Source: Sphingomonas immobilis (lineage in GTDB: Bacteria; Pseudomonadota; Alphaproteobacteria; Sphingomonadales; Sphingomonadaceae). Taken from it: a stretch of DNA of 64,000 nt. The stretch lies in NCBI RefSeq assembly GCF_030580995.1, contig NZ_JAUQSZ010000005.1, positions 62,001 through 126,000 on the forward strand, in the 5' to 3' direction. Numbering within the stretch: position 1 is the stretch's first letter; every line of letters starts with the position of its first letter. The notes beneath the pieces are model-generated. The model did not search any database and had not been told where the DNA came from. It worked only from the letters and a program-made list of their open reading frames with translations. Positions 61,229-64,000 of the stretch are shown here, in pieces. Position numbers and translations under genes: made by a program.

Positions 61229-62140
61229 TTACGCCGCGACGGCGACCGGCGTCTTCTCCGTCGATGCGGTATAAATCTCGTCGATCGCCGCGCCGAGCGA
61301 TGCGTCGAACTCCGCCTCGCTCATCTGGAAGCGCAAATCTTCCAGCAGCGCGCGGCTGAAGCTCGCGATCATGCCGCGGTTCTTGGCGAGCTCGGCGCAC
61401 GCCTCCGGGCGGGCATAGCCGCCCGACAGCGCCACGACGCGCAGCACGCGCGGATGATCGACGAGCGGATCGAACAGGCCCGACTTCTCGGGGATCGACA
61501 GCTTGAGCATGACCTTTTCGGTGCCCGGGAACGCATCGAGCGCCTTGAGCAGTTCTTCGAGCAGGATCACCTCGGCCTCGGCACGCTCCGGGCTCTTGAT
61601 GTTGAGCTCTGGCTCCAGCATCGGCACCAGCCCGCCGGCAAGCACCTGCGCGCCCACCTCGAACTGCTGCTTGACGATCGCCGCGATGCCCTCGCGGTTG
61701 GCGAGGTTGATGACCGACCGCTCCTTGGTGCCGAACACGCCGAGCGCCTTGGAACGCGCGAGCAACGCGTCGAGCTCGGGCATCGGCTTCATCAGCTGCA
61801 CGCCGTTCGCCTCGTCCTCGAGGCCCTTGTCGATCTTGATGAAGGGTACGACGCCGCGCTCGATCAGCACGGCTGGCACCGGCTTGCCGTCGATGCTGTT
61901 GTCCATCGTGCGCTCGAACAGGATCGCGCCGATCACCTTGTCGCCGTTGAAGCTCGGCGCGGTGATGATGCGCTTGCGCATGTCCTGGATGAGGCCGTAC
62001 ATTTCCTCTTCGGTCGACCACGCGTCGCTTTCGACGCCGTAGCCCTTGAGCGCCTTGGGGGTGGACCCGCCGCTCTGATCGAGGGCGGCGATGAAGCCCT
62101 GGCCTGCGGCGATCTTGGCGGTCATGTCGACGGTGTTCAT
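61229..62140 (-). CDS. fda: fructose-bisphosphate aldolase, class I
   Basis: 303 aa Schiff-base aldolase (IAALDQSGGSTPKAL, KIDKGLE, VMLKLSIPEKSGLF, LSGGYAR). The Schiff-base lysine is probably in MLKLSIPEK. It is the metal-independent class I type. It lies 75 nt downstream of pgk on the same strand. Confidence 0.95.
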   Translation of the reverse strand: MNTVDMTAKIAAGQGFIAALDQSGGSTPKALKGYGVESDAWSTEEEMYGLIQDMRKRIITAPSFNGDKVIGAILFERTMDNSIDGKPVPAVLIERGVVPFIKIDKGLEDEANGVQLMKPMPELDALLARSKALGVFGTKERSVINLANREGIAAIVKQQFEVGAQVLAGGLVPMLEPELNIKSPERAEAEVILLEELLKALDAFPGTEKVMLKLSIPEKSGLFDPLVDHPRVLRVVALSGGYARPEACAELAKNRGMIASFSRALLEDLRFQMSEAEFDASLGAAIDEIYTASTEKTPVAVAA

Positions 62141-62215
62141 GCGGGGCTCCCCTGAGATTTGCTGCGTTGCGGCAAGGATATCATTCTGGTCGGATTCGGC
62201 AACCGGGAGGGATGG

Positions 62216-63409
62216 TTAGCGCGTCAGCGCGGCCACTCCGGGCAATTCCTTGCCCTCCATCCACTCCAGGAAAGCGCCACCCGCCGTCGAGACGAAAGTG
62301 AAATCCTCCCCGGCCCCGGCCTGGTTGAGCGCGGCGACGGTATCGCCGCCGCCCGCGACCGAGACGAGGCTCCCCGCCTGCGTCAGCGCCGCCGCCGTCC
62401 GGGCGAGCGCGACCGTGGCGGCGTCGAAGGGCGGCGTCTCGAACGCGCCGAGCGGCCCGTTCCACACCAGAGTCTTGCAGGTCTTGAGCACGTCGGCGAG
62501 CGCTTCGACCGCCGCCGGGCCGACGTCGAGGATCATCTCGTCGGCAGCGACCTCGTGGACGTTGACGGTGCGCAACGACGGCGGGTTGGGCGCGAATTCC
62601 TTCGAAACGACCACGTCATAGGGCAGATGGATCGTGCAGTTCGCGGCTTCGGCGGCGGCGAAGATCTCCTCCGCCGTGCCGACGAGATCATGCTCGCACA
62701 GCGACTTGCCGACATCGACGCCGCGCGCGGCGAGGAAGGTGTTGGCCATGCCGCCGCCGATGATGAGGTGATCGACCTTGGCGACGAGATATTTCAGCAC
62801 GTCGAGCTTGGACGAGACCTTCGCCCCGCCGACCACCGCCGCGACGGGATGCTCCGGGGTGCCGAGCGCCTTGTCGAGCGCGTCGAGCTCGCACTCCATC
62901 GCCCGGCCCGCGAACGCCGGAAGCACCTTGGCGAGCCCTTCGGTCGAGGCATGGGCGCGGTGCGCGGCAGAGAAAGCGTCGTTGACGTAGAGATCGCCCA
63001 GCTTCGCGATCTCGGCGATCAGCGCAGAGTCGTTCTTCTCCTCGCCGGCGTGAAAGCGCGTGTTCTCCAGCACGGCGATATCACCGTTCAAAAGCGTCGC
63101 GACCGCCGCCTCCGCGCCGTCCCAGTCGATGAAGCGCACCGGACGGCCGAGCACTTCGCTGTACGGCTTGGTCACCATCGCCAGCGACATTTCGGGGTCG
63201 CGCTTGCCCTTGGGGCGGCCGAAATGGGCCAGGACGAGGACGATCGCGCCCTTGTCGGAAAGTTCGGCGACGGTGGGCACGGTCGAGCGCAGGCGGGTGT
63301 CGTCGGTAACGGCACCGTCCGCCATCGGCACGTTGAGATCCTCGCGCACCAGCACGCGCTTGCCGGCGATATCGCCCATGTCGTCGAGCGTCTTGAAAGT
63401 GCGTGCCAT
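62216..63409 (-). CDS. pgk: phosphoglycerate kinase
   Basis: 397 aa, makes ATP from 1,3-bisphosphoglycerate. [18 protein letters not shown] and [12 protein letters not shown] (nucleotide side), and the C-terminal [15 protein letters not shown] are intact. ATG at 63409 has GAGGA 7 nt upstream; a directly preceding ATG at 63412 is less well spaced. Confidence 0.97.
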   Translation of the reverse strand: MARTFKTLDDMGDIAGKRVLVREDLNVPMADGAVTDDTRLRSTVPTVAELSDKGAIVLVLAHFGRPKGKRDPEMSLAMVTKPYSEVLGRPVRFIDWDGAEAAVATLLNGDIAVLENTRFHAGEEKNDSALIAEIAKLGDLYVNDAFSAAHRAHASTEGLAKVLPAFAGRAMECELDALDKALGTPEHPVAAVVGGAKVSSKLDVLKYLVAKVDHLIIGGGMANTFLAARGVDVGKSLCEHDLVGTAEEIFAAAEAANCTIHLPYDVVVSKEFAPNPPSLRTVNVHEVAADEMILDVGPAAVEALADVLKTCKTLVWNGPLGAFETPPFDAATVALARTAAALTQAGSLVSVAGGGDTVAALNQAGAGEDFTFVSTAGGAFLEWMEGKELPGVAALTR

Positions 63410-63412
63410 CAT

Positions 63413-63868
63413 TTATTCCTCGATGCTGATGCTGTCGCCGACCTTGATATGCCCCTCGGCAATGACCTTCGCGCAAGCGCCGCCGCGCCAGTCGGGCAGC
63501 AGCGCCGCCTTGAGACCCTCGGCCAGCGCCTCCATCCGTTCGCACGGATCGGTCTCGCGCGTCACCTCGAGCACGACGTCGGCACCGATACGCAGGCGCA
63601 CGCCCGCGACCTGCGGCAGATCGAGCCCGTCGACCAGGAGGTTCGAACGGCGCTCGATCCAGTCGATCGTGTGGCCGACCTCGGCCATCGCCGCCACCCA
63701 GTCGCCGCGTTCGATCAGCGTGACCTGGCGCTTGTAGGGCTTGCCCTTCATCGCGCCGCGATAGTCTCCCGCGACGCCGCCGGCGAAGGTGATCTCGGCT
63801 TCCGAGATCGCCTCCATCGGTCCCTTCACGATGGCGTGACGGGCGATGCCGAGAAGAACGCCCATCAT
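63413..63868 (-). CDS. small MOSC domain protein
   Basis: 151 aa MOSC-type fold: GVLLGIARHAIVKGPMEAI, GDYRGAMKGKPYKRQVTLI (about 35-53), RRSNLLVDGLDL and the Cys in DWRGGACAKV (about 132). MOSC proteins handle sulfur or molybdenum cofactor chemistry. It sits between gap and pgk, 8 nt after gap, and runs to within 3 nt of pgk. Function unknown. Confidence 0.85.
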   Translation of the reverse strand: MMGVLLGIARHAIVKGPMEAISEAEITFAGGVAGDYRGAMKGKPYKRQVTLIERGDWVAAMAEVGHTIDWIERRSNLLVDGLDLPQVAGVRLRIGADVVLEVTRETDPCERMEALAEGLKAALLPDWRGGACAKVIAEGHIKVGDSISIEE

Positions 63869-63876
63869 GCTACCCG

Positions 63877-64000
63877 TTAGAGGAACTTCGCGATCGCGCC
63901 GGCCGTGTCGAGCATACGGTTCGAGAAGCCCCATTCGTTGTCGTACCACGACAGTACGCGCACGAGCTTGCCGTCGATCACCGACGTCTCGAGGCTGTCG
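63877..64000 (-). CDS. gap: glyceraldehyde-3-phosphate dehydrogenase, C-terminal end (cut by window edge)
   Basis: The reverse strand reads [20 protein letters not shown] followed by AGAIAKFL and a stop, the GAPDH C-terminus. NEWG carries the conserved Asn of the NAD site. Upstream part is outside the window. Its position before pgk and fda gives the common gap-pgk-fda glycolytic order. Confidence 0.93.
   Translation of the reverse strand, partial: DSLETSVIDGKLVRVLSWYDNEWGFSNRMLDTAGAIAKFL

Overview
This is high-GC alphaproteobacterial chromosome, most likely from a Sphingomonas-type sphingomonad. The evidence is the fused str/S10 ribosomal order (rpsL-rpsG-fusA-tuf-rpsJ...), the nuo-birA-coaX-rnj-DUF1467 order, a class I aldolase in a gap-pgk-fda cluster, a two-subunit glycine decarboxylase, and the palindromic intergenic repeat families typical of these genomes. 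Genus is an inference. No tRNA, rRNA, CRISPR, prophage or insertion sequence was seen. Almost all of the window is core metabolism.

Layout. 1-13170 (minus strand): the str and S10/spc ribosomal operons from rpsL to the first codons of rpsE, read from a strong promoter at 13142-13170, with a terminator after tuf. 13199-18228: a tRNA hydroxylase, a glutathione transferase-like protein, an archaeal/eukaryote-type prolyl-tRNA synthetase, a DMT exporter and a CcdC-like membrane protein. 18287-23150: the glycine cleavage operon gcvT-gcvH-gcvPA-gcvPB behind a tandem glycine riboswitch. 23239-33316: a MOSC protein, a lipoprotein, an ispH-thrB-rnhA-RNase H-like run, an alpha/beta hydrolase, a YkgJ-type Cys-cluster protein, purL, and an iron-storage pair (bfd-bfr) behind candidate Fur-type dyads.

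33431-53970 (minus strand): the 14-gene complex I operon nuoA-N, then birA, coaX and rnj. This operon carries the most unusual content. Seven extra small genes sit in the nuoD/E, nuoE/F, nuoF/G and nuoH/I junctions, nearly all joined by ATGA, GTGA or TAATG stop/start overlaps. Most encode short secreted or membrane proteins and two are under 60 codons. The nuoG/H, nuoI/J and nuoJ/K junctions instead hold palindromic repeats.

54085-64000: a secreted tyrosine phosphatase, an inositol monophosphatase, EF-P, a TrkA-type potassium channel, a secreted CocE-type hydrolase, thiE, a glutathione peroxidase and the glycolytic cluster gap-(MOSC)-pgk-fda, with gap cut by the window edge.

Three repeat families recur: A, with arms built on CCCCAGC/GCTGGGG; B, CGTTCGGGCTGAGC...GAACGG; C, CCCTCCCGC/GCGGGAGGG. 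One family A element lies in frame inside birA and adds about 30 residues to the enzyme. The S12 protein has Arg at position 88, where most bacteria have the Lys whose change to Arg gives streptomycin resistance.
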